This document shows positions 1-6,574 of a DNA stretch of 7,169 nt, in pieces. Origin of the DNA: Alphaproteobacteria bacterium (GTDB lineage Bacteria > Pseudomonadota > Alphaproteobacteria > Rhizobiales > Aestuariivirgaceae); assembly GCA_024639035.1 (NCBI GenBank), contig JAHEJE010000156.1:1-7169 (forward strand). Reading direction: 5' to 3'. Numbering within the stretch: position 1 is the stretch's first letter; every line of letters starts with the position of its first letter. Under the pieces are notes generated by a model. It saw nothing but the letters and a program-made list of their open reading frames with translations. It had not been told where the DNA came from and searched no databases. Made by a program: the position numbers and the translations under genes.

Positions 1-917
1 GGCTGCATGAGCCGACCGGCGGGCGTATCGCGCTGGACGGCGAGGACATCACGTCAAAGCCGGTCAACCAGCGCGGCCTCGGCATCGTGTTCCAGAGTTA
101 TGCCCTGTTTCCGCACATGACTGTGGCCGAAAACGTCAGCTTCGGGCTGGAGATGCGCGGCATTGATGCCGCCGAGCGCGCCAGGAAGGTTGCCGTGTCG
201 CTCGACCAAGTCAAGCTGACCGAGTTCTCACACCGCTATCCGCGCGAATTGTCCGGCGGCCAGCGCCAGCGCGTCGCTTTGGCCCGTGCCCTGGTCATCG
301 AGCCTCCGGTGCTGCTGCTCGACGAACCGCTGTCCAATCTCGACGCCAAGCTGCGCGAGGAGATGCAGATCGAACTGCGCCTTTTACAACAGTCGATCGG
401 CGTCACCACCATCCTGGTCACCCACGACCAGTCCGAAGCCCTGTCGATGAGCGACCGCATCGTGGTCATGAACAAGGGCAGGGTGGTGCAGATCGACACC
501 CCCGTCGGCATGTACGATGCGCCGGTCGATGCCTTCGTGTCGGACTTCGTCGGTAAGACAAATCTGCTGCAGGGCACCGTCGCCAAGACCGGGCGCGGCA
601 CGGTCACCGTCGACATCAACGGCGTTGCCGTGCAGGCCAGGGCCTCCGGCATCGGCGATGGCGCGACGGTGTTCGTTTCGCTGCGGCCGGAAAAGGTCAA
701 CATCGGCGCCGGCCAGGCCAAGTCCGGTGTCCCAGGCGAAATCGAGGCCGCAATCTTCCACGGCGATCAATGGCTCTACAAGGTGTCCTCACCGCTTGGC
801 GACCTGATCCTCACCGAAGCCAACACCGGTGGCAAACCGCGCCAGCGCCACGACAAGGTCTCGTTGTCCTGGGCCGATGATGCGGTGCGCGTCCTGGTGC
901 CGGGAGATGCCGCATGA
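1..917 (+). CDS. ABC transporter ATP-binding protein, PotA/spermidine-putrescine-opine type (5' partial)
   Basis: This is the cytoplasmic ATPase that powers the importer formed with the next two permeases. The reading frame is open from base 3, and the first visible residues (LHEPTGGRIALDG) fall just after where Walker A should be. The start and Walker A, roughly 45-60 codons, therefore lie outside the window; the GTG at 87 is internal. The Q-loop is in FQSYALFPHM (Q at 93-95). The ABC signature LSGGQRQR is at 249-272, Walker B VLLLDEP at 309-329, the D-loop SNLDAKLR follows it, and the switch histidine of VTHDQ is at 423-425. The last ~110 residues form a TOBE-type regulatory domain, including the VSLRPEKV segment typical of PotA/MalK-like subunits. 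The stop overlaps the next start by 4 bases (ATGA), so translation is probably coupled. Family assignment is firm. The substrate is not determined by this subunit. Confidence 0.95.
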   Translation, partial: LHEPTGGRIALDGEDITSKPVNQRGLGIVFQSYALFPHMTVAENVSFGLEMRGIDAAERARKVAVSLDQVKLTEFSHRYPRELSGGQRQRVALARALVIEPPVLLLDEPLSNLDAKLREEMQIELRLLQQSIGVTTILVTHDQSEALSMSDRIVVMNKGRVVQIDTPVGMYDAPVDAFVSDFVGKTNLLQGTVAKTGRGTVTVDINGVAVQARASGIGDGATVFVSLRPEKVNIGAGQAKSGVPGEIEAAIFHGDQWLYKVSSPLGDLILTEANTGGKPRQRHDKVSLSWADDAVRVLVPGDAA

Positions 918-1780
918 GCACCGCGGCGACAGTCGAGAGCCGGCCCTACTGGCTGAGCGCCCCGGGCCTCGTCCTGTTCGCCAGCATGCTCGGTACGCCA
1001 TTGCTGATGACCCTCGTCCTCAGCTTCTACGGTTTTGATTTCACCAAGGGCATCCAGCCCGGCTTCACGCTCGCCAACTATGTCGAGGTACTGAGCGACA
1101 GCTACTTCCACAAGATCTTCCTGCGCACCTTCCTCATCTCCCTGGCCGTCACGGCGATCTGCATCCTGCTCGGCGCGCCCGAGGCCTACATCCTGTCGCG
1201 CATGCGCAACCCGTGGAAGTCGCTGTTCCTGATCGTCATTCTCGGGCCGCTTCTCATCTCGGTGATCGTCCGCACCCTCGGCTGGGCGCTGCTGATCGGC
1301 GGCAAGGGCATGATCTCGGAATTCCTCCAGCTCGTCGGCATCACCGACGAACCGTTCAGTCTGATGTTCACCCAGACCGGCATGATCATCGCGCTGGTGC
1401 ATGTGCTGGTGCCGTTCATGGTGCTGTCGGTATGGGCCTCGATCCAGCGCATCGACCCGCAGGCCGAAGACGCCGCGCTGACACTTGGCGCCAGCAAGAT
1501 GACGGTGCTGCGCCGCATCGTCCTGCCGCAGATCATGCCGGGCGTGCTGTCCGGCAGCCTGATCGTCTTTGCGCTCACGGCAAGCGCCTTTGCCACGCCG
1601 TCGATCATCGGCGGCAGGCGCTTGAAGGTCGTGGCGACGACGGCCTACGATGAGTATCTCAACACCCTCAACTGGCCGCTCGGCGCGGCCATCGCGCTGT
1701 TGCTGCTGGTCGCCAATGTGGCGATCATCATGAGCTACAACCGCTTCATCGAGAAGCGCTACGCCAAGATTTTCGAGTAG
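914..1780 (+). CDS. ABC transporter permease, PotB-like
   Basis: This inner-membrane permease of 288 residues is the usual size for a PotB-type subunit. About six hydrophobic segments are visible, near residues 15-37, 70-92, 103-122, 145-167, 208-230 and 255-275. The cytoplasmic EAA loop that docks on the ATPase begins at residue 185 as EDAALTLGASK and ends in RRIVLP, with the conserved glycine in place. The ATG at 914 overlaps the ATPase stop by 4 bases and has a GGGAG ribosome site at 902-906, seven bases upstream, so the start is well supported. It should pair with the following permease as a heterodimer. In this family such pairs carry polyamines, opines of the mannopine/agropine type, or other small organic cations and amino acid derivatives. 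Which of these applies here is not visible. Confidence 0.93.
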   Translation: MSTAATVESRPYWLSAPGLVLFASMLGTPLLMTLVLSFYGFDFTKGIQPGFTLANYVEVLSDSYFHKIFLRTFLISLAVTAICILLGAPEAYILSRMRNPWKSLFLIVILGPLLISVIVRTLGWALLIGGKGMISEFLQLVGITDEPFSLMFTQTGMIIALVHVLVPFMVLSVWASIQRIDPQAEDAALTLGASKMTVLRRIVLPQIMPGVLSGSLIVFALTASAFATPSIIGGRRLKVVATTAYDEYLNTLNWPLGAAIALLLLVANVAIIMSYNRFIEKRYAKIFE

Positions 1781-1790
1781 GAGCGGAGCG

Positions 1791-2585
1791 ATGAAAAAGA
1801 ACGGCCCCATCGAGCTCATCTTCCACACCGTGTTCATCCTGTTCCTGATCGCGCCGCTGGCCGCTGTGGTGCTGGTGTCGTTCACCGACAAGGGTTACCT
1901 GTCGATCCCGACCAACGGCCCGTCGCTGCGCTGGTTCCGGGCGATCTTCGACTATCCCGGCTTCATCGATGCGTTCTGGATGAGCCTCTATCTCGGCCTG
2001 GCCTCGGCCACCTTCGCCATTGCCGTCGCCATCCCGGCAGCCATCGCCATCGGCCGCTTCCGCTTTACCGGTCGCGATGCCATCACCGGCTTCTTCATGT
2101 CGCCGCTGATGATCCCGGCAGTGGTTATGGGTGTGTCGTTTCTGCGCTTTTTCAACCAGATCGGCCTGTCCGGCACCTTCATCGGCATCACCATGGCGCA
2201 CACCATCCTGATCATGCCCTATGCTCTGCGTCTGGTGCTCGCCTCGATCACCGGCCTGCCGCGCGATGCCGAACAGGCAGCCGCGACGCTTGGCGCCTCG
2301 CGCTGGACGGTGTTCCGCCGCATCACCCTGCCGCTCATCCTGCCGGGCATTGCCGGCGGCTGGCTCCTGGCCTTCATCACCAGCTTCGATGAGGTGACCA
2401 TGAGCATCTTTGTGGCCTCGCCGGAGACCATGACCCTGCCGGTTCGGATGTATCATCACATCGCCCAGACCATCGACCCGCTGATCGCTTCGATCTCCAC
2501 GGTTCTGATCGTCGTCACCGTGGTGCTGATGCTGGCGCTCGACTGGTTTTACGGCCTCGATCGCATCCTGGTCGGCAAGGGTTAG
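1791..2585 (+). CDS. ABC transporter permease, PotC-like
   Basis: This is the second inner-membrane permease of the importer, 264 residues, a typical PotC length. Hydrophobic segments lie near residues 9-31, 63-87, 98-118, 130-150, 183-203 and 232-254. The EAA loop starts at residue 161 (EQAAATLGASRW) and runs to RRITLP, closely matching the loop of the preceding permease, as expected for paralogous halves of one channel. The ATG has a clear AGGAG site at 1779-1783 with seven bases of spacing; the site overlaps the stop of the upstream gene. Only four bases separate its stop from the oxidoreductase gene that follows, so transport and oxidation genes are very likely on one mRNA. Confidence 0.93.
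   Translation: MKKNGPIELIFHTVFILFLIAPLAAVVLVSFTDKGYLSIPTNGPSLRWFRAIFDYPGFIDAFWMSLYLGLASATFAIAVAIPAAIAIGRFRFTGRDAITGFFMSPLMIPAVVMGVSFLRFFNQIGLSGTFIGITMAHTILIMPYALRLVLASITGLPRDAEQAAATLGASRWTVFRRITLPLILPGIAGGWLLAFITSFDEVTMSIFVASPETMTLPVRMYHHIAQTIDPLIASISTVLIVVTVVLMLALDWFYGLDRILVGKG
2577..2581 (+). promoter_or_regulatory. Ribosome binding site for the first FAD oxidoreductase
   Basis: AAGGG lies eight bases before the GTG at 2590, inside the last codons of the PotC-like gene. It supports the GTG start, which places the FAD-binding GxGxxG motif at residues 9-14, the normal position for this fold. Confidence 0.6.
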
Positions 2586-2589
2586 CTTT

Positions 2590-3699
2590 GTGAACACCGA
2601 GTTTGCAGTGGTAGGTGGCGGATTGGTCGGCATGGCCGTTGCCCTCGGGTTGCAGCAACTGGGTCGCCAGGTCACCGTGTTCGACGAGGGCGACCGCGCC
2701 TTCCGCGCCTCGCGCGGCAACTTCGGTCTGGTCTGGGTTCAGGGCAAGGGCGCAAAGCTCACCGACTATGCCCGCTGGACCCGCCAGTCGGCCGACCTCT
2801 GGCCGGCTTTTGCCGAGGAATTGCGCGAGGCCGCCGGGGTCGATGTCGAGCTCACCCAACCAGGCGGCATCGACATCTTCCTCAGCGACGATGAAGCTGA
2901 GGCGGGCGTCAAACGTCTGCAAGGTCTGAGCGCCGCGCTGGACGGCGACTATCCGTTTGAGTATCTCGGCCACAACGCGCTCAAGCGGCTTGTTCCGGAA
3001 ATCGGCCCCGACGTGGTCGGCGCGACCTATTCGCCCATGGACGGCCATTTGAACCCGCTCTACATGCTGCGCGCGCTCTATGCCGCCTTCCGGCGCGCCG
3101 GAGGGCAGATCGACAGCGGTGGCACCGTGCAGCAGATCGAACCACTCGGCACCGGTTTTCGCCTGCAGGCCGGCGGCAATATGATCCACGCCGACAAGGT
3201 CGTTCTGTGCGCCGGATTGGGCAACGCCAGGCTGGCGCCTATGGTCGGCCTGGATGCACCGGTCGAACCGCTCCGCGGCCAGGTCATGGTCTGCGAACGC
3301 ATCAGGCCGTTTCTCAAGTTTCCCTCCGTACAGGTCCGCCAGGTCGGCGAGGGCGCGGTGCAAATCGGCGACTCGCACGAAGATGTCGGCTTCGACGACG
3401 CCTCGACGCCGCGGGTGATCTCGCAGATCGCCCACCGCGCGGTGAGGATCTATCCGCTGCTTGAGCACGTCCGCATGGTGCGCTCATGGGGCTCGCTGCG
3501 CGTCATGAGCCCTGATGGCCACCCGATCTATGACCGCTCGGTGCAATGCCCCGGTGCTTCGCTGGTCACCTGCCATTCCGGCGTGACCCTGGCGGCGGCG
3601 CATGCGAAAATCCTCGCCAGATGGATCGCCGAAGATCAGCAACCCGAATTTGTGGAGAGTTTCAGTGCCAAGCGCTTCGACGTTCGCCAGGTTGCCTGA
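2590..3699 (+). CDS. FAD-dependent oxidoreductase, DadA/HcnC-like (beta subunit of a heteromeric amino/imino acid dehydrogenase)
   Basis: This is probably a flavin subunit that oxidises a C-N bond of an amino acid, imino acid or N-substituted amino acid. The 369-residue protein opens with the dinucleotide-binding fold: GGGLVG at residues 9-14 and the acidic end of the second strand at D32/E33. The segment ASRGNFGLVWVQGKG at 40-54 is typical of DadA/HcnC/opine-oxidase B-type proteins. The C-terminal FAD contact appears as CHSGVTLA from residue 328. No signal peptide is seen, so it should be cytoplasmic or membrane-associated. It begins four bases after the permease gene with a GTG and overlaps the [2Fe-2S] gene by 35 bases. 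That gene order (beta, gamma, alpha) suggests a complex like HcnABC, octopine/nopaline oxidase or D-hydroxyproline dehydrogenase. These comparisons come from family knowledge; the substrate is unknown. Confidence 0.88.
   Translation: MNTEFAVVGGGLVGMAVALGLQQLGRQVTVFDEGDRAFRASRGNFGLVWVQGKGAKLTDYARWTRQSADLWPAFAEELREAAGVDVELTQPGGIDIFLSDDEAEAGVKRLQGLSAALDGDYPFEYLGHNALKRLVPEIGPDVVGATYSPMDGHLNPLYMLRALYAAFRRAGGQIDSGGTVQQIEPLGTGFRLQAGGNMIHADKVVLCAGLGNARLAPMVGLDAPVEPLRGQVMVCERIRPFLKFPSVQVRQVGEGAVQIGDSHEDVGFDDASTPRVISQIAHRAVRIYPLLEHVRMVRSWGSLRVMSPDGHPIYDRSVQCPGASLVTCHSGVTLAAAHAKILARWIAEDQQPEFVESFSAKRFDVRQVA
3654..3659 (+). promoter_or_regulatory. Ribosome binding site that fixes the start of the [2Fe-2S] gene
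   Basis: GGAGAG sits five bases before the GTG at 3665, within the end of the upstream FAD oxidoreductase gene. It favours 3665 over the in-frame ATG at 3602, which would add 21 residues without family resemblance and lengthen the overlap to 98 bases. Confidence 0.65.
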
Positions 3700-3985
3700 C
3701 GGTCCAGCCGAGGACATCACCATTCTTTTCAACGGCGAGGCGGTGCGCGCGCGCTCCGGCGATACGGTGGCCGCCGCCCTCATCGCCGCCGGCCATCGGA
3801 TCACCCGCACGACCCCGGTGAGCGGCACCGGCCGCGGGCCCTACTGCATGATGGGTGCCTGTTTCGAGTGCCTGGTCGAGATCGATGGCGAACCCAACCG
3901 CCAGGGCTGCATGGTTCAGGTGCGCGATGGCATGCGGATCGATGCCATGTCCGGCGCCCGCAAGCTTGCGGAGGGCAATCCATGA
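3665..3985 (+). CDS. (2Fe-2S)-binding protein, HcnA-like (gamma subunit)
   Basis: This small electron-transfer subunit has 106 residues from the GTG at 3665, the usual size for HcnA, the octopine/nopaline oxidase small subunit, or the N-terminal domain of sarcosine oxidase alpha. Four cysteines fit a plant-ferredoxin-like [2Fe-2S] site: C61, C66, C69 and C82 (C-x4-C-x2-C-x12-C), within PYCMMGACFECLVEIDG. The first half carries the ITILFNGEAVRARSGDTVAAAL strand-and-helix start of the ubiquitin-like fold (broken here only by the motif limit). It starts 35 bases inside the preceding gene in another frame, and its stop overlaps the next start by four bases, so all three products are probably made in fixed ratio. 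It should pass electrons between the flavin subunits of the complex. Family assignment is strong; the start is likely but not certain. Confidence 0.9.
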   Translation: MPSASTFARLPDGPAEDITILFNGEAVRARSGDTVAAALIAAGHRITRTTPVSGTGRGPYCMMGACFECLVEIDGEPNRQGCMVQVRDGMRIDAMSGARKLAEGNP

Positions 3986-5403
3986 CCGGCCGCGTCCAAC
4001 TTGCTGTCATCGGTGCCGGCCCGGCCGGCATGGCGGCAGCCGTCGAAGCCGCGAATTGCGGAGCTTCTGTCGTCCTGATTGACGAACAGCCCGCCCCGGG
4101 CGGCCAGATCTACCGGGCCATCACATCTGCCGCCCGGCCCGGCAAAGCCATACTGGGCGATGACTACGAGAACGGCGCCAAACTGACCGACACTCTCGCC
4201 GCATCCACCGTCGACCACTGGACCGCCACAACCGTCTGGCAGGTGACACCGGAGCGCGAGATCTACATGACCCGTGACGGCGCCTCGCACCGCATCACCG
4301 CCGATGCCATCGTCATTGCCAACGGCGCCACCGAACGGCCGATGCCGTTTCCCGGCTGGACGCTGCCGGGCGTCATGACCGCCGGAGCCGGGCAGATCCT
4401 GCTCAAGACCGCCGGCCTGGTGCCGCAGGCAGGCCTGGTTCTGGCCGGCAGCGGTCCGCTGCTGTTTCTGATCGCCGCGCAATATCTGCGCGCCGGTGGT
4501 GCAATCGAAGCCCTCGTCGAAACAACGCCGCGCAGCAACTACCGCACGGCGCTCCGCCATCTGCCAGGCGCGCTGCGGACCCCCGGCTACCTGCGCAAGG
4601 GCCTGGGTCTGCTGGCTGAACTGCGCAAGCACAAGGTGCGCCATGTCAAGACCGCCACGCGCCTGCAGGCGGTTGGCGACGGCAGGCTGCAGGCGCTGCG
4701 TTTCAGTCGGGCCGGCCGGCAGCACGAGATCGCCTGCACCACCCTGATGCTGCACATCGGCGTCGTGCCGAACGTGCAGATCACCCGCGCGCTCAACCTG
4801 CCGCACGATTGGGACGCACTGCAACGCTGCTGGCGGCCGCGTCGCGATGCCGACGGCGCCACCGAACTGGACGGCATCTTCCTCGCCGGCGATGGCGCCG
4901 GCATCGGCGGTGCCGTGGTCGCCGAGCTTGAAGGCCGCATCGCCGGTCTCGCCAGCGCCCGCGCGCTGGGCACGCTTGAGACTGGCAAGGCCGAGGCCCG
5001 CCTGGCCGCTGAGCGTTCCAGGCTTGCGCAAGAGATGGCGCCGCGGCCGTTCCTCGATGCGCTCTATGCCCCATCGCCGGAGTTCCTCGCCCCGCCGGAC
5101 GACACCATCGTGTGCCGCTGCGAGGAGGTTACCGCCGGCCAGATCAGAAGCTACGTCGGCCTTGGCTGCATCGGCCCCAACCAGACCAAGTCCTTCGGCC
5201 GCTCGGGCATGGGCCCGTGCCAGGGCCGCCTGTGCGGCCTGACCGTGTCGGAGATCATTGCCAGCGAAACCGCAAGGCCGATGGCCGAGGTCGGCTACTA
5301 CCGCATCCGCCCGCCGATCAAGCCGGTCACCCTCGGCGAACTGGCCGCGCTGCACGACGATCAGGCCGCAGCCGCCGACCGGTCGCTAGAGAATGCATCC
5401 TGA
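3982..5403 (+). CDS. NAD(P)/FAD-dependent oxidoreductase with C-terminal BFD-like [2Fe-2S] domain, HcnB/OoxA-like (alpha subunit)
   Basis: This is the large subunit of the heteromeric dehydrogenase, 473 residues, close to HcnB and octopine oxidase A. A first Rossmann motif, GAGPAG, is at residues 11-16, with the acidic strand end at D34/E35 and PGGQIYR at 39-45. ANGATERP follows at about 113-120. A second dinucleotide motif, GSGPLL, is at 156-161, and the FAD-closing segment FLAGDGAGIGG is at 300-310. The C-terminal domain resembles bacterioferritin-associated ferredoxin and has cysteines at 378, 380, 413 and 418 (C-x-C-x32-C-x4-C), a complete [2Fe-2S] ligand set. The ATG at 3982 overlaps the [2Fe-2S] gene stop (ATGA) and has GGAGG at 3970-3974. 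Upstream in-frame starts such as 3868 lack family sequence. The stop lies 11 bases inside the next gene. Confidence 0.92.
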   Translation: MTGRVQLAVIGAGPAGMAAAVEAANCGASVVLIDEQPAPGGQIYRAITSAARPGKAILGDDYENGAKLTDTLAASTVDHWTATTVWQVTPEREIYMTRDGASHRITADAIVIANGATERPMPFPGWTLPGVMTAGAGQILLKTAGLVPQAGLVLAGSGPLLFLIAAQYLRAGGAIEALVETTPRSNYRTALRHLPGALRTPGYLRKGLGLLAELRKHKVRHVKTATRLQAVGDGRLQALRFSRAGRQHEIACTTLMLHIGVVPNVQITRALNLPHDWDALQRCWRPRRDADGATELDGIFLAGDGAGIGGAVVAELEGRIAGLASARALGTLETGKAEARLAAERSRLAQEMAPRPFLDALYAPSPEFLAPPDDTIVCRCEEVTAGQIRSYVGLGCIGPNQTKSFGRSGMGPCQGRLCGLTVSEIIASETARPMAEVGYYRIRPPIKPVTLGELAALHDDQAAAADRSLENAS

Positions 5404-6517
5404 CGTCATCATCATCGGCGGCGGGCTGCATGGGCTTTCCGCCGCTCTGCACCTGTGCCGCGCCGGCTTCAGACCCCTGGTGCTGGAAAAGGACTATCCC
5501 GGCCGTCATGCCTCGGGCGTCAACGCCGGCGGCGTGCGCCGGCTCGGCCGCCATTTCGCCGAGGTGCCGTTGTCGGTGGAAGCGCTCGAGCTGTGGCACC
5601 AAATGCCGGACCTCGTCGACGACGACTGCGGCTTTTCGCCGTGCGGCCAGATGCTGATTGCCGAGACGGACAAGGAATTGGCCGGCCTGAAATCCCGTGT
5701 CCGCGATCTCGCAAAACTGGGCTTTGATCACGAAAAAATCGTCGACGCCCGGCAACTGCGCAGCATTGTCCCGGCGCTCTCCGCCCACTGTGCCGGTGGC
5801 ATCTGGTGTGCCGAGGATGGCGCCGCCAATCCTTATCGCACCGTAAGTGCCTTTCACCGAAAGGTCCTCGCATCGGGCGGTCGGGTCGAAGCCGAAACCG
5901 CGGTGACCGGCATCAAGCGCGCCGCCGGCGGCTGGATCGTCGAGACCACGCGCGGCTCCCATCAAGCTGCGGTGCTGGTCAACACCGCCGGCGCCTGGGG
6001 CGGCAAGGTGGCACAGATGATCGGTGACTTCGCCCCGGTTGACCCCCAAGCCCCGATGTTGATGATCACCGAGCGCATCGAACCGTTCCTCACCCCGGTT
6101 GTCGGCTCCGCCGGTCGGGTTCTGTCGTTCAAGCAGTTCGACAACGGCACCGTGCTGATCGGCGGCGGCCACCGTGGCCGGGCGGTGCCGGACGACAACA
6201 TCACAGCACTTGATTTCACCGGCCTGCGCACCAGCGCCCAGACCGTTCGCGCGTTGTTTCCGCAACTCGCGGGTCTCCGCATCGTCCGCGCCTGGGCCGG
6301 CATCGAGGCGGTAATGCCCGACGCCATTCCGGTCATCGGCCCGAGCGTGGCCGAAGACAACGCCTTCCACGCCTTCGGCTTCTCCGCCCATGGTTTTCAA
6401 CTCGGCCCGATTGTTGGCAGGCTGATCGCCGAACTTGTCGACACCGGGGCCTGCAGCCTGCCCATCGAACCATTCCGCATCAACCGCTTCAACGATCCGG
6501 CCACCGGCCTGTCTTGA
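5393..6517 (+). CDS. Second FAD-dependent oxidoreductase, DadA/sarcosine-oxidase beta-like
   Basis: This is a second, clearly different flavin amine/amino acid oxidoreductase of 374 residues. The FAD fold begins at once: IIIGGGLHG, with the glycines at 9-11 and 14, and E32 closing the second strand. RHASGVNAGGVRR at 38-50 matches the S-x-N-A-G-G-x-R segment common in sarcosine/dimethylglycine-type oxidases. Near the end, MPDAIPVIGPS and GFSAHGFQLGP (329-339) form the usual FAD contact. The ATG at 5393 lies 11 bases inside the alpha-subunit gene and has only a poor AGAGA immediately before it, so reinitiation or coupling is likely; no later start would keep the FAD motif. It may be an alternative beta subunit for the same complex, or act on the next metabolite. 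Family is firm, role is inference. Confidence 0.88.
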   Translation: MHPDVIIIGGGLHGLSAALHLCRAGFRPLVLEKDYPGRHASGVNAGGVRRLGRHFAEVPLSVEALELWHQMPDLVDDDCGFSPCGQMLIAETDKELAGLKSRVRDLAKLGFDHEKIVDARQLRSIVPALSAHCAGGIWCAEDGAANPYRTVSAFHRKVLASGGRVEAETAVTGIKRAAGGWIVETTRGSHQAAVLVNTAGAWGGKVAQMIGDFAPVDPQAPMLMITERIEPFLTPVVGSAGRVLSFKQFDNGTVLIGGGHRGRAVPDDNITALDFTGLRTSAQTVRALFPQLAGLRIVRAWAGIEAVMPDAIPVIGPSVAEDNAFHAFGFSAHGFQLGPIVGRLIAELVDTGACSLPIEPFRINRFNDPATGLS

Positions 6518-6549
6518 CGTGGCCCGCCCTGCACAGGCACTGTCGCACC

Positions 6550-6564
6550 ATAACATCAGCTTAT
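6550..6564 (+). promoter_or_regulatory. Candidate LysR-type operator, ATAA-N7-TTAT
   Basis: A perfect inverted repeat, ATAA then seven bases then TTAT, lies directly before the ribosome site of the LysR-family gene. It contains the classic T-N11-A core (T at 6551, A at 6563) of LysR-type binding sites. It is AT-rich in very GC-rich surroundings. Its place over the leader suggests self-regulation of the regulator gene. Binding is not shown by sequence alone. Confidence 0.5.
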
Positions 6565-6568
6565 GGAG
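6565..6568 (+). promoter_or_regulatory. Ribosome binding site for the LysR-family gene
   Basis: GGAG lies six bases before a TTG at 6575. The alternative ATG at 6563 has no Shine-Dalgarno-like sequence upstream and overlaps both this site and the dyad. The TTG start is therefore preferred, though not certain. Confidence 0.5.
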
Positions 6569-6574
6569 TGCGCC

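Larger units (their letters stand above)
6518..6574 (+). other. Short intergenic leader before the LysR-family gene
   Basis: These 57 bases are the only real gap in the window. They contain the ATAA-N7-TTAT dyad and a GGAG ribosome site, both listed separately. No stem-loop with a T-run is visible, so there is no sign that transcription stops after the oxidoreductase genes. A TTGACG hexamer at 6514-6519 resembles a -35 box, but no good -10 box follows at normal spacing. The regulator may be read through from the operon, from a weak local promoter, or both. Confidence 0.5.

Noticed and set aside
87..89. GTG as a possible start of the ATP-binding protein
   Set aside because: The same frame continues upstream to base 3 with family-typical sequence (EPTGGRIALDG), so the GTG is an internal valine codon just before the Q-loop glutamine.
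776..1891. A 371-codon minus-strand open frame opposite the permease genes
   Set aside because: It runs opposite membrane proteins with intact EAA loops; the antisense translation is a hydrophilic, H/D/Q/R-rich shadow.
1746..2720. A 324-codon minus-strand open frame opposite the second permease
   Set aside because: Same composition artefact, spanning two + strand genes and their junction, with no motif.
3868..3981. An upstream extension of the alpha subunit starting at 3868
   Set aside because: The added residues are out-of-frame translation of the [2Fe-2S] gene; the ATG at 3982 has GGAGG and puts the GAGPAG motif at the expected place.
3916..5355. A 479-codon minus-strand open frame opposite the alpha-subunit gene
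   Set aside because: It mirrors the codon pattern of the + strand gene, which has clear FAD and [2Fe-2S] motifs; the antisense product shows no domain.
6514..6542. TTGACG at 6514-6519 as the -35 box of a promoter for the LysR-family gene
   Set aside because: The hexamer is close to consensus, but the bases 16-18 further on do not resemble a -10 box, and it overlaps the stop codon of the preceding gene, so chance is likely.
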